Of a stretch of DNA of 64,000 nt, positions 51,731-60,594 are shown one piece after another; position 1 is the stretch's first letter; each line of letters starts with the position of its first letter. Under the pieces are notes generated by a model. That model did no database searches, was not told where the DNA came from, and was given only the letters and a program-made list of their open reading frames with translations. This stretch comes from Candidatus Merdivicinus faecavium (lineage in GTDB: Bacteria; Bacillota; Clostridia; Oscillospirales; Ruminococcaceae), in the NCBI GenBank assembly GCA_018716285.1, contig DVKD01000039.1, positions 62,001 through 126,000 on the forward strand, in the 5' to 3' direction. The translations under genes were made by a program, and so were the position numbers.

Positions 51731-52606
51731 ATGCAGACCATTCAAGCCATGCTGGACTCTTTTCTCAGTGTTGCGCGCGGATTCCGCTTCCCCCTCGACC
51801 TGATCGACATCCTGCTGGTCGCCTACCTCCTCTACAAGGGGATCAAAATCATCCGGGAGACCCGCGCAGGTCAGCTGGTCAAAGGGATCATCCTGCTGCT
51901 CATCCTCTACCTCTTTGCACAGCTTCTGGAACTGAATACCATTATCTGGCTGCTCAACAAAATTTTTGAACTGGGCATTATCGCCATCATCGTCGTTTTC
52001 CAGCCGGAGCTGCGCCGGGTACTGGAAAAGGTCGGCCGCGCCAAGGTGCCGACCCTCACCCCCTGGAGCCATGCCGAGGACGCCATCCGCAGCAGCAGCA
52101 TCTGGGCGCAGCCTATTGAGATCCTCTGCGAGGCGGTCCAGAAGCTTTCCAAAACCGCCACCGGCGCCCTCATCGTCATCGAGCGCCAGACCAAGCTCGG
52201 CGAGCAGATCGCGACCGGCGTCATGATCGACGCCATCCCTTCGGTCGAGCTGATCGGCAACATCTTCTTCAAAAACTCCCCCCTCCATGACGGCGCCATG
52301 ATCATGCGCGACGGCAAGATCCTCGCCGCCGCCTGCTTCCTGCCAAAGCCCGACAAGGAAGAGGGGATCGACAAAAGCCTCGGATCCCGGCACCGCGCTT
52401 CGCTGGGCATCAGCGAGGTGTCCGACTCGGTCACCATCGTCGTGAGCGAGGAGACCGGCGGCATCTCCTTTGCCGTCAACGGGCGCCTCATCCGCAACCT
52501 CTCCATCGAGAAGCTCCGCCAGACCCTCCAGTTTTACCTCATCCCGGAGACCACTGAGGAAACCAAGGAGAAGAAAACCAGCTTTTGGAAGGGAAAGAAA
52601 AAATGA
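51731..52606 (+). CDS. cdaA: Membrane diadenylate cyclase CdaA
   Basis: 291 residues from ATG 51731; the start was chosen by length against the family (about 275), as no strong ribosome binding site is present for it or for the earlier ATG at 51680. Three membrane helices (LDIIDILLVAYLLYKG-like, GIILLLILYLFAQLL, IIWLLNKIFELGIIAIIVVF) precede the DAC domain with DGA (FKNSPLHDGAMI) and RHR (GSRHRASLGISE) active-site motifs. It makes c-di-AMP from two ATP at the membrane. Its stop overlaps the start of cdaR. Confidence 0.93.
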   Translation: MQTIQAMLDSFLSVARGFRFPLDLIDILLVAYLLYKGIKIIRETRAGQLVKGIILLLILYLFAQLLELNTIIWLLNKIFELGIIAIIVVFQPELRRVLEKVGRAKVPTLTPWSHAEDAIRSSSIWAQPIEILCEAVQKLSKTATGALIVIERQTKLGEQIATGVMIDAIPSVELIGNIFFKNSPLHDGAMIMRDGKILAAACFLPKPDKEEGIDKSLGSRHRASLGISEVSDSVTIVVSEETGGISFAVNGRLIRNLSIEKLRQTLQFYLIPETTEETKEKKTSFWKGKKK

Positions 52607-53877
52607 AGAAACTCAAAATCAGCTTTCAAAGCCTGTTCGATAACGACCAGTTCACCATGGTCTTCGCCATCCTGGCGGCGGTGATCGCCTGGTTTGCCGT
52701 CATGATGTCCCAGATGACCGACACCAACCGGACCATCTACAACGTCCCGGTCCAGATCAATTACGAGGGCTCGATCCCCCAGAGCCTCGGGCTCCAGCGG
52801 ATCGGGGACACCGAAATTATGATTTCAGTCAACGTCACCGGCAAGGCGTCCAAGGTTCAGCGGCTGACAGCCGACGACTTCAACGCCTCCATTTCCTTAA
52901 ACTCGGTCAACAAGGCCCAGAGCTATACCCTGGCCATCGACGTTTCCAAGAAAAGCAACGACCCCGATTACCAGATCACCGGCTACTCCGAAACAACGGC
53001 GACACTGGTCTTTGACCAGATTATCAGCAAGCAGTTTACCATCCAGATCAGCGCGCCCGGCTTGAGCGCTGCCGACGATTATATCATGCAGCAGCCCTAT
53101 GCCGACGTCGAAAACATCGTGATTACCGGGCCGCAGAATGAGATCAACCGCATCGACCGCTGCGTCGTCAATATTGACACTGAAAACGAAAACCTCACCG
53201 AAAACCTGCAGGTGGCCGCTTCCCCGACCCTTTTGGACCGCAACGGAACGGCCATCACCTCGGAAAACCTCACCATCGAACCTTCGGTCATCGAGGTGAC
53301 CGTCCCGGTCTATAAGACCAAGCGGATGACCCTTCGGCCGGACTTTATCAATGTCCCGCAGGGCTTCCCGATCGAGGATTTTACGTATACCCTCTCCCAG
53401 GAGACCATCCTGGTGGCCGCTTCGCCCGACATCATCGACAACCAGGACGAGATCACCCTGTCGCCCCCCATCGACTTCCGCACCGTCGACGCCGGACGCG
53501 AATTCACCCTGGAAGTCGCTCTCCCGGCCGGATACACCAATCCCGAGAGCGTGACCAGCGTCACCCTGACCATCCCGGACGACAATCTGTCGAGCCGCAC
53601 CTTCTCCATCCCGCGGAGCAATTTCGTGCTGGAGAATACCCCCGCCGGCTTTGACGCCTCCATTGTCCCCCAGGCCCTAAACAATGTGAAGATCACCGGG
53701 GAGACCGAGGTCGTGGAAGCCCTCACCTCGGACGACCTGGTCGTTTCGGTCGACCTGTCGGACGTCACCGCCATCCGGGGGCAGTACACCGTCACCGCGC
53801 GGGTCTATTGCCAGAACGGCGTTCTGGCCTGGGCGGTCGGGGAATACTCCACCACCATCCTGCTCACCGAAAGATAA
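52603..53877 (+). CDS. cdaR: YbbR-domain regulator of CdaA
   Basis: 424 residues from ATG 52603 (GGAAGGGAAAG upstream; ATGA overlap with cdaA). One N-terminal helix (MVFAILAAVIAWFAVMMSQM) anchors four extracellular YbbR-type repeats, each with a NVPVQINYEG-like or ITVPVYKTKRM-like strand. In Bacillus and Listeria CdaR modulates CdaA through the membrane. GlmM, the usual third gene, is not next to it here. Confidence 0.92.
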   Translation: MKKLKISFQSLFDNDQFTMVFAILAAVIAWFAVMMSQMTDTNRTIYNVPVQINYEGSIPQSLGLQRIGDTEIMISVNVTGKASKVQRLTADDFNASISLNSVNKAQSYTLAIDVSKKSNDPDYQITGYSETTATLVFDQIISKQFTIQISAPGLSAADDYIMQQPYADVENIVITGPQNEINRIDRCVVNIDTENENLTENLQVAASPTLLDRNGTAITSENLTIEPSVIEVTVPVYKTKRMTLRPDFINVPQGFPIEDFTYTLSQETILVAASPDIIDNQDEITLSPPIDFRTVDAGREFTLEVALPAGYTNPESVTSVTLTIPDDNLSSRTFSIPRSNFVLENTPAGFDASIVPQALNNVKITGETEVVEALTSDDLVVSVDLSDVTAIRGQYTVTARVYCQNGVLAWAVGEYSTTILLTER

Positions 53878-53884
53878 CCGCCGC

Positions 53885-53918
53885 CTCCCGCCGCCGAACG
53901 TCCAGCGGCGGGAGCTTT
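53885..53918 (+). terminator. Terminator after cdaR
   Basis: CTCCCGCCGC (53885-53894) pairs perfectly with GCGGCGGGAG (53905-53914), followed by the short pyrimidine run CTTTCT. It is a strong stem with a weak T-run. Confidence 0.65.
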
Positions 53919-53944
53919 CTGTTCAAATGTTAGGAGGAATTTTT

Positions 53945-55528
53945 CTGCTCATCATCAACCGCATTGTGACAAAGCCCGGCGAGCCCGAGGAAGCCGCCGT
54001 CCAAAAAGCGCTCAAAAAGCTCCGCGTCCCCCCTTCCCGCCTGCGGGAGGGGTATGTCTCCAAGACCTCCCTCGACGCCCGGCGGCAGGAGGAGATGAAG
54101 CTCGTCCACACCGTCGTCCTCCGGCTCGACGGCGGGGAGGCGGAAATTGCCGCCCGCTTCCCGGACGGGACGGTCCGCTGCGCGGAAGAATACCCGCTCT
54201 CCATCCGCCGCGGGACGGAGAAGCTGGGCGGCCCCGTCGTCATCGCCGGGTTCGGACCGGCCGGGATGTTTGCCGCCGACCTGCTCGCCGCCCACGGGGT
54301 CCCGGTCGTCGTTTTGGAGCGCGGCGGCCCGGTCGAGGAGCGGGTGCGGGCCGTCGAGGGCTTCTGGGCGGGCGGAGATCTCGACCCCGCCTGCAACGTC
54401 CAGTTCGGCGAAGGAGGGGCCGGGACCTTCTCGGACGGCAAGCTGACCACCCGCATCAACGACCCGCTCTGCGCCTATGTTCTCGAACAGTTCGCCGCCC
54501 ACGGCGCGCCCGCCGAGACCCTCAAAAAGGCCAGGCCCCACATCGGCACCGACCGCCTCCGCGAGGTCGTCCGCTCGATCCGGGAGGGGATCCGTAAGAA
54601 GGGCGGGGAGGTGCGCTTTCACGCAAGACTCGACGGCATCTCGGTCAAAAACGGCAGGCTCTGCGGCATTACCGTGAACGGCGAGCCGATGCCCTGCTCC
54701 CACCTCATCCTCGCCGTCGGCCACAGCGCCCGCGACACCTTCCGGATGCTCGCCCAAAACGGGGTGCTGATGGCGGCCAAGCCCTTCTCGGTCGGGGCGC
54801 GGATCGAGCACCGGCAGGAATGGATCGACCGCGGCCTGTACGGCAAAATGGCCGGCCACCCCGCCCTTCCGCCCGGCGAGTACCAGCTTTCCCACCGGGT
54901 CGGGGAGGAGGCGGTCTACACCTTCTGCATGTGCCCGGGCGGCACCGTCGTCCCCGCGGCCTCCGCCGAGGGGCAGGTCGTCACCAACGGCATGAGCGAA
55001 TATAAACGGGACGGCGAAAACGCCAACGCCGCCCTCGTCGTCTCGGTCGGGCCGGCCGATTTCGGAGACGGCGTCTTTGCCGGGATGGAGTTCCAGCAGG
55101 AGCTGGAATCCCGCGCCTTCGCCCTGAGCGGCGGGTACCGCGGCTGCGGCGCGACAGTCGGGGATTTTTTGGAGGGGAAGAAGGGCCTGCATCTCGGGCG
55201 GGTCCGGCCGAGCTATGCGCTGGGGCTTGTCCCGGTCGATTTCGACGCCCTCTACCCCTCCCGGATCACCGGCATGATGCGGGACGGCATCCGGCTTTTT
55301 GACCGCAAAATCAGGGGCTTCGCCTCTGCCGACGCCGTCCTCACCGGACCGGAGACCCGCACGTCCAGCCCCGTCCGCATCTGCCGGGGAGAGGACTTTT
55401 CCTCCCCGTCCGCCAGGGGGCTCTATCCCTGCGGCGAGGGGGCGGGTTATGCCGGCGGCATCATGAGCGCCGCCGTGGACGGTCTGCGGGTCGCGCGCTG
55501 GATCCTCGAAAATTATGCGGGAAACTGA
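53945..55528 (+). CDS. COG2509-type FAD-dependent oxidoreductase (likely CTG start)
   Basis: 527 residues if read from CTG 53945. An in-frame ATG at 53927 exists, but the AGGAGG at 53931-53936 is inside its own first codons, while CTG 53945 is eight bases after that AGGAGG; so a non-ATG start is likelier. The N-terminal 90 residues form the small domain of the family. VVIAGFGPAGMFAADLLAAHG is the FAD-binding fold, FGEGGAGTFSDGKL and GRVRPSYALGL are signatures, and LYPCGEGAGYAGGIMSAAVDG closes the FAD site. This is an uncharacterised dehydrogenase family in anaerobes; the substrate is unknown. Confidence 0.85.
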   Translation: MLIINRIVTKPGEPEEAAVQKALKKLRVPPSRLREGYVSKTSLDARRQEEMKLVHTVVLRLDGGEAEIAARFPDGTVRCAEEYPLSIRRGTEKLGGPVVIAGFGPAGMFAADLLAAHGVPVVVLERGGPVEERVRAVEGFWAGGDLDPACNVQFGEGGAGTFSDGKLTTRINDPLCAYVLEQFAAHGAPAETLKKARPHIGTDRLREVVRSIREGIRKKGGEVRFHARLDGISVKNGRLCGITVNGEPMPCSHLILAVGHSARDTFRMLAQNGVLMAAKPFSVGARIEHRQEWIDRGLYGKMAGHPALPPGEYQLSHRVGEEAVYTFCMCPGGTVVPAASAEGQVVTNGMSEYKRDGENANAALVVSVGPADFGDGVFAGMEFQQELESRAFALSGGYRGCGATVGDFLEGKKGLHLGRVRPSYALGLVPVDFDALYPSRITGMMRDGIRLFDRKIRGFASADAVLTGPETRTSSPVRICRGEDFSSPSARGLYPCGEGAGYAGGIMSAAVDGLRVARWILENYAGN

Positions 55529-55633
55529 GCAGGCGGCGGGATTCGACAGAAAATCCTGTAAAACTACTGGATTTTTCCGGGAAATCGTGCTATCATAGCC
55601 TCATGGGTATTTTTTACAGAACGGAGGATTACG

Positions 55634-56827
55634 GTGAATCTCAATCGGGATCATTGGATCAAAATCGCCCTGATTGCGGGCGGCACTGCGGCGCTCTACT
55701 GGGCGCTCAACAACCTGGACGAGCTCGGAGTGCTTCTGAGCACTTTCCTCGGCTTACTCTCCCCCTTCCTGGTGGGCGGGGCCATCGCCTTTATCCTGAA
55801 CGTGCCGATGCGGATGCTGGAGCGCGTGCTCTTCCGCCCCTCCAAAAAAACCGGCAAGACGCCGCTGCCCCGCCTCAAGCGCCCAATCTGCATGCTGCTG
55901 AGCATGGTGCTGGTGGTCGCGGCCCTGACCTTTGTCGTCTTCAGGCTGGTCGACGTGGTGATCACCATGCGGGACGCCGCCCCAGGCTTTATCCGCGCAG
56001 TGCAGGAGTGGGGCGCCGATCTTGCGAACCGTTATCCTGAAGTCAGCGCCTTTTTCCAGAACTTCTCGACGGATTACCCCGAAGTCGTGGAGTTCCTCCA
56101 GGGGATCGACTGGAAATCCGTCCTGGAGAACGTCTTCCACTTCCTTCGCGACGGCGCGGGGAGCGTGGTCAATTCGACAGTCGGCATCATCGGCTCGGTG
56201 TTCAGCGGGGCGACTTCCTTTTTCCTCGGTTTTTTCTTCGCCTGCTACCTGCTGGCCCAGAAGGAGCGGCTCGGCGTACAGTTTAAGAAGCTCCTTTACG
56301 CCCACCTGAAATCGCAGCACGCGGATGAGGTCGTGCGGGTGGCAAAGCTCGCCAACAAGACCTTCTCGAGCTTCATCACCGGCCAGTGTGTGGAGGCGGT
56401 CATCCTGGGGCTCATGTTCTGGGTCACCATGTCCATCCTCCGGATGCCCTATACCGGCACCATCTCGGCCCTCATCGGCTTCACCGCCCTCATTCCGATC
56501 TTCGGCGCGTGGATCGGAATGGCGCTGGGGGTGCTGCTCATCCTGATCGACAACCCGATCCAGGCGCTCTGGTTTGCCATCCTCTTCCTGGTTTTGCAGC
56601 AGATCGAGGGCAACCTCATCTACCCGCGGGTGGTCGGCTCGTCGGTCGGGCTGCCCGGCATCTGGGTGCTGGCCGCCGTCACCATCGGCGGCAGCGCCTT
56701 CGGCATCGTCGGGATGCTGCTCATGGTGCCGCTCGCCTCGGTCCTCTACGCGCTTGTCCGGGAACGCACCGGCAAGCAGCTGCGCAATAAGCACATCCCG
56801 CCGGAAAAATACGAACAGGACGTCTAG
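55634..56827 (+). CDS. AI-2E family transporter (PerM-like)
   Basis: 397 residues from GTG 55634, with GGAGG eight bases upstream. About seven or eight hydrophobic segments, including LIAGGTAALYWALN, LGLLSPFLVGGAIAFILNVP, MLLSMVLVVAALTFVVFRLV and IGFTALIPIFGAWIGMALGV. The family signature PIFGAWIGMALGVLL and LQQIEGNLIYPRVVGSSVGL are clear. Family members export AI-2 or act as sodium-proton antiporters; substrate unassigned here. Cls follows 53 bases later, so they may share a transcript. Confidence 0.9.
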   Translation: MNLNRDHWIKIALIAGGTAALYWALNNLDELGVLLSTFLGLLSPFLVGGAIAFILNVPMRMLERVLFRPSKKTGKTPLPRLKRPICMLLSMVLVVAALTFVVFRLVDVVITMRDAAPGFIRAVQEWGADLANRYPEVSAFFQNFSTDYPEVVEFLQGIDWKSVLENVFHFLRDGAGSVVNSTVGIIGSVFSGATSFFLGFFFACYLLAQKERLGVQFKKLLYAHLKSQHADEVVRVAKLANKTFSSFITGQCVEAVILGLMFWVTMSILRMPYTGTISALIGFTALIPIFGAWIGMALGVLLILIDNPIQALWFAILFLVLQQIEGNLIYPRVVGSSVGLPGIWVLAAVTIGGSAFGIVGMLLMVPLASVLYALVRERTGKQLRNKHIPPEKYEQDV

Positions 56828-56880
56828 AACGTGTTTGACCCCAAACTTTTCAGACACGTTCCGGAAAAGGAGTTCTCTGC

Positions 56881-58416
56881 ATGAAAAAAATCCTCCAAAT
56901 GCTTTTTCACCGCGTTGTGATCGGCGCGCTGCTGATGATTTTGCAGCTGGTCCTTCTCATCCTGATGCTCGAGCAGTTCCAGCGGTACTATATTTATTTT
57001 TACATTGCCTGCATCCTCATCAGCGTCGCAGCGGCCCTGTATATCCTGAACAACCGCAGCAACCCGGCCTATAAGATCGCCTGGCTCATCCCCATTCTGC
57101 TGGTGCCGGTCTTCGGCGGGCTTTTCTACCTGCTGTTCGGCGGGGACAAGTTAAGCCGGCGGCAGAAGCGCAAGCTTTCCGGCATTTCCGATGAGGTCCG
57201 GCAGATTTTTACGGAAAAAAGCGACGTCCTCGGGGAGATCGAGCAGCTCGACCCCGCTGCCGCCGGCCAGGCGCGCTACCTCCAGAACTATGCCCTCGCG
57301 CCGCCCTACCGGAACACGGAGGTCACATACTTCCCGCTGGGCGAGGACTTCTTTGCCCGGCTCCTCATTGAGCTGCAAAAGGCCAAGCGGTTCATCTTCC
57401 TCGAGTATTTCATCATCGAGGAAGGGAAAATGTGGAATCCCGTCCTGGAAATTCTCGAGCAGAAGGTGCAGGAAGGGATCGACGTCCGCCTCATTTACGA
57501 TGACCTGGGCAGCATTTTCACCCTGCCCGGCAGCTATCACAAAATTCTGGAGCAGAAAGGAATCAAATGCTGCGTCTTCAACCCTTTTGTCCCGCTCCTG
57601 TCGCTGCGCTTTTCCACCCGCGACCACCGCAAGATCTGCGTGATTGACGGCCATACCGGCTTTACCGGCGGGATCAACCTTGCCGACGAATATATCAACG
57701 CCTATCCCAAACACGGCCACTGGAAGGACACCGCCGTTCTCCTCAAAGGAGAGGCGGTCTGGAGCCTGACCGTCATGTTTCTCTCCCTTTGGGACCACCT
57801 GCGCAAGGAGCGTTCGGAGCTGGAAGCCTTCCGCCCCACCCCCCTTCCCTGCCCGGAAGTTCGGGCGGAGGGATTTGTGCAGCCCTATTCGGACAGCCCG
57901 CTCGATGAGGAACGGGTGGGGGAAACGGTGTATTTGAACCTCATTTCCAAAGCGGAAAAATACGTCTATATCACCACCCCCTACCTCATCATCGGCAATG
58001 AAATGGTGACGGTGCTGGAAAATGCCGCCAAATCCGGCGTGGATGTGCGGATCATTACCCCGCACATCCCGGACAAGTGGTACGTCCACGCGGTCAGCCG
58101 GGCGCATTATCAGCCGCTCATTGAGGCTGGGGTGCGGATCTATGAGTACACGCCCGGCTTTATCCACGCAAAGGGCTTTCTGGTGGATGGGGAATACGCG
58201 ACAGTGGGGAGCGTCAATATGGATTACCGGAGCCTCTACCTCCACTTCGAGTGCGGGGTGTGGATGTACCGAACCCCCTGCATCGCCGACATCCACCGGG
58301 ATTTCATGGAAACGCTGGCTGTCAGCCAGGAGATCACCCTCGCGCAGTGCCGGGCGGTCCGCTGGCCGGTGCGGCTCGGCCGCTCGATTCTCTGCGTCTT
58401 CGGGCCGCTGATGTAG
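56881..58416 (+). CDS. cls: Cardiolipin synthase
   Basis: 511 residues. Two N-terminal helices (VVIGALLMILQLVLLILMLE, YIYFYIACILISVAAALYIL) and a third hydrophobic stretch precede two phospholipase D HKD motifs: DHRKICVIDGHTGFTGG and HAKGFLVDGEYATVGSVNMD. It joins two phosphatidylglycerols to make cardiolipin in the membrane. AAAAGGAG lies upstream. The fatty acid genes are some 15 kb away on the same strand but in a separate unit. Confidence 0.94.
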   Translation: MKKILQMLFHRVVIGALLMILQLVLLILMLEQFQRYYIYFYIACILISVAAALYILNNRSNPAYKIAWLIPILLVPVFGGLFYLLFGGDKLSRRQKRKLSGISDEVRQIFTEKSDVLGEIEQLDPAAAGQARYLQNYALAPPYRNTEVTYFPLGEDFFARLLIELQKAKRFIFLEYFIIEEGKMWNPVLEILEQKVQEGIDVRLIYDDLGSIFTLPGSYHKILEQKGIKCCVFNPFVPLLSLRFSTRDHRKICVIDGHTGFTGGINLADEYINAYPKHGHWKDTAVLLKGEAVWSLTVMFLSLWDHLRKERSELEAFRPTPLPCPEVRAEGFVQPYSDSPLDEERVGETVYLNLISKAEKYVYITTPYLIIGNEMVTVLENAAKSGVDVRIITPHIPDKWYVHAVSRAHYQPLIEAGVRIYEYTPGFIHAKGFLVDGEYATVGSVNMDYRSLYLHFECGVWMYRTPCIADIHRDFMETLAVSQEITLAQCRAVRWPVRLGRSILCVFGPLM

Positions 58417-58444
58417 CGGCCCGCCCCGCGTTTTTCGCGAGCAA

Positions 58445-58478
58445 AAAAGCTCCGATGTCTCTTGACATCGGAGCTTTT
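58445..58478. terminator. Bidirectional terminator between cls and the SARP gene
   Basis: AAAAGCTCCGATGTC (58445-58459) pairs with GACATCGGAGCTTTT (58464-58478), with a four-base loop and A/T runs on both sides. It serves both converging genes. Confidence 0.9.
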
Positions 58479-58492
58479 CGATTTCGGATTTT

Positions 58493-59707
58493 TCAGAAGG
58501 CGGAAGGATTGATCTCCCGCAGCTTGGTGTCGACAAAGCAGTCGCGGCTGCGATGCTTCTTGGTAAAGGCCGCGAGGATGCGGCGGAGGATCATCTCGCC
58601 GTTTTCATAGGTCGTCATCGGCAGCATCAGGACGAGCTGATTGGCGCTGTAGGCAGAGACGACGTCGCCCTTGCGGAGGCTGTCCAGCACGACCTCCCTG
58701 AGGGTGGTCATGACCTTCTGCAAAAGCCGGGTGTCCGGGATGTCGCCCTGGAGATCGCGGACCGTCAGCAGGGCGATGTGCACCGACTGCCCTGTCCGCG
58801 CGATGGAACGGGCCTGGAGGCGGTACATCTGCTTAAACACCTCGTAGTCGCAGCTGAAGGCGTGCTTCGGCGGGGATTCCTCGCGGAGGTCGCCCTCGAT
58901 CGAATCCATATCCGCCTCGATCGCCTCCATCCCGCTGGTCATCTCCTTGTAAAGGGCCCGGACGGGGTCCGACAGGGTGACGCCCAGCTTTTTGTAGAAG
59001 AAATCGGTGAGGTACTCGTAGTGCGAAATGGCCTTCCTCCTCTGCCCCGAGGCGATCAGGGCCCGCATCATCGCGTAGTGGACCGACTCGTTATAGGGGT
59101 AAAGGACGACTGCCATCTCGCAGACAGTGACCACATCCTCGTACCGGCCGCTGCGTTCGAGCATCCCCACGACCTGATCCACCGCATTGCTGTAAAGGGA
59201 AGCATAGTAGGCGGATTTGTTGATGACCCAGTCGGCATAGGAGGATTTGGGCAGAAACTCTCCCTGATACAGCTCGATCGCCTTTAAATAGGCGTCAATC
59301 CGCTCCGGCTCTGGGAGCGCCGCATCCTCGCCCATCAGGCAGTACCGTTCAAAATCCTCGATATCCACCGTACAGGGAAGATCCCGGTTCCACAGGTAGG
59401 TATTGCGGGAGAAAACGATGTAATCCGCGGCCTGCTTCGGGCAAAGCTCCCGCAGGATGGTCCGCGCGCGGTAGACCAGATTTTTGAGCGCATTGGCAGG
59501 ATTGTCGCTCTCCTCCTCATCATTCCAGACCGCTTCGGTGATCTGCTCAAGCGACAGGTCCTTGAGCCGGTTGGCAACGAGAAATTCGAGCAGGAGCCAG
59601 ACCTTCTTGGTCCGGCCATCGGCATCGGAAACCCGGCGCTCACCGCAGCTGATGGAGAACTCGCCGAGGGTGCGGATGACGATCCTTTCCTGTCCGTCTT
59701 TTTCCAT
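58493..59707 (-). CDS. SARP/BTAD-type regulator with degenerate GGDEF-like C-terminus
   Basis: 404 residues from ATG 59707 (GGAAAGGA upstream); the frame to 59998 would cross the promoter. Residues about 5-100 form an OmpR-like winged helix (IRTLGEFSISCGERRVSDAD, KVWLLLEFLVANR, NPANALKNLVYRARTILREL). Residues 110-255 are a bacterial transcriptional activation domain with TPR-like helices. The last 100 residues (IALLTVRDLQGDIPDTRLLQ, LRKGDVVSAYSANQLVLMLP) follow the GGDEF fold but lack a GGDEF motif, so catalysis is unlikely and ligand binding is possible. The regulated genes are unknown. Confidence 0.85.
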   Translation of the reverse strand: MEKDGQERIVIRTLGEFSISCGERRVSDADGRTKKVWLLLEFLVANRLKDLSLEQITEAVWNDEEESDNPANALKNLVYRARTILRELCPKQAADYIVFSRNTYLWNRDLPCTVDIEDFERYCLMGEDAALPEPERIDAYLKAIELYQGEFLPKSSYADWVINKSAYYASLYSNAVDQVVGMLERSGRYEDVVTVCEMAVVLYPYNESVHYAMMRALIASGQRRKAISHYEYLTDFFYKKLGVTLSDPVRALYKEMTSGMEAIEADMDSIEGDLREESPPKHAFSCDYEVFKQMYRLQARSIARTGQSVHIALLTVRDLQGDIPDTRLLQKVMTTLREVVLDSLRKGDVVSAYSANQLVLMLPMTTYENGEMILRRILAAFTKKHRSRDCFVDTKLREINPSAF

Positions 59708-59801
59708 ACGATCATTCCTTTCCACAGGAATTTTCTGACAACAGCAGCCGCGCAGCCACCTTTCCAAAATGCCGCGCCCAAAAGAACTGCCATATAGTTT
59801 A

Positions 59802-59830
59802 AGTATATCATAAATCGGAATCGTAGGCAA
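59802..59830 (-). promoter_or_regulatory. Promoter of the SARP-type regulator
   Basis: On the minus strand, TTGCCT (59830-59825), a 17-base spacer and TATACT (59807-59802). The leader to ATG 59707 is about 88 bases. The region 59708-60084 holds this promoter, the ybaK promoter and two leaders, and no other gene. Confidence 0.7.
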
Positions 59831-59894
59831 GTATTTTCTGATGATTTGTGTAAATTCCCCGCACTTTTGTTTTGCAGAGGGCAAACGCCCCCGC

Positions 59895-59922
59895 TTGCAA
59901 AATCCCGCGGCTGTGGTATAAT
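59895..59922 (+). promoter_or_regulatory. Promoter of the ybaK-CCA enzyme unit
   Basis: TTGCAA (59895-59900), a 16-base spacer and a perfect TATAAT (59917-59922). Transcription should start near 59929. Confidence 0.75.
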
Positions 59923-59928
59923 AACTGC

Positions 59929-60084
59929 AAAGGCTTCCTTTCGGAAGCTTCGGGAAGCTTTGAAAATACTGGACCGTGCCCGGTTTTGCTGGTGTCAAGC
60001 TGCGGCCGCGCAGTCACAGGCAGCCCCGCCCCCGGCAGGGCTGTCTCTTCCCTCTATCATTTATCCAAAAACAAGGTGATCCAT
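59929..60084 (+). other. Structured 5-prime leader of the ybaK-type gene
   Basis: About 155 bases of leader contain several short hairpins: AAGCTTC/GAAGCTT near 59946-59961 and CAGCCC/GGGCTG near 60020-60043. No T-box, known riboswitch consensus or small ORF is recognised. It may simply be a long leader. Confidence 0.35.
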
Positions 60085-60594
60085 ATGTCGGCATCCAAGC
60101 CAGAAAAAACCAACGTCATGCGCATCCTCGAACAGAAAAAAATCCCCTACGTCCCCCATTATTACGCCCATGAGGACGGGGCGATCGACGCCGTTTCGGT
60201 CGCAGGGAAGCTCGGGCAGCGCCCGGAGCAGGTCTTCAAGACCCTTGTGACCCGCGGGCCGGGGGGGTATTTTGTCTTCGTCATCCCCGCCGGGGCGGAG
60301 CTCGACCTGAAGGCTGCGGCGCGGGCCGCCGGGCAGAAATCGGTCGAGATGATCCCGGTCAAGGAGATCAACGCCGTCACCGGCTACATCCGGGGCGGCT
60401 GCTCGCCGGTCGGGATGAAAAAGCTTTACCCGACCGTCCTCGACGAATCCGCCCTGCGTGAGGAGACCATCATGGTGAGCGCGGGCAAAATCGGGGCGCA
60501 GGTCGAGCTCTCTCCCGCCGACCTCATCGCGGCGGTTCGGGCGGCCACAGCCCCGATCACGGTAGCCCACACCGCATCGGAGATGAACAGATGA
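60085..60594 (+). CDS. ybaK: Cys-tRNA(Pro)/Cys-tRNA(Cys) deacylase, YbaK type
   Basis: 169 residues from ATG 60085; the open frame continues upstream over the leader but AAGGTG here fits. KTNVMRILEQKKIPYVPHYY, QVFKTLVTRGPGGYFVFVIP and TGYIRGGCSPVGMKKLYPTV are family motifs, including the conserved Lys-Thr-Leu strand. It clears mischarged Cys-tRNA(Pro) in the cytosol. It overlaps the CCA-adding enzyme gene (ATGA), linking two tRNA-quality functions. Confidence 0.93.
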   Translation: MSASKPEKTNVMRILEQKKIPYVPHYYAHEDGAIDAVSVAGKLGQRPEQVFKTLVTRGPGGYFVFVIPAGAELDLKAAARAAGQKSVEMIPVKEINAVTGYIRGGCSPVGMKKLYPTVLDESALREETIMVSAGKIGAQVELSPADLIAAVRAATAPITVAHTASEMNR

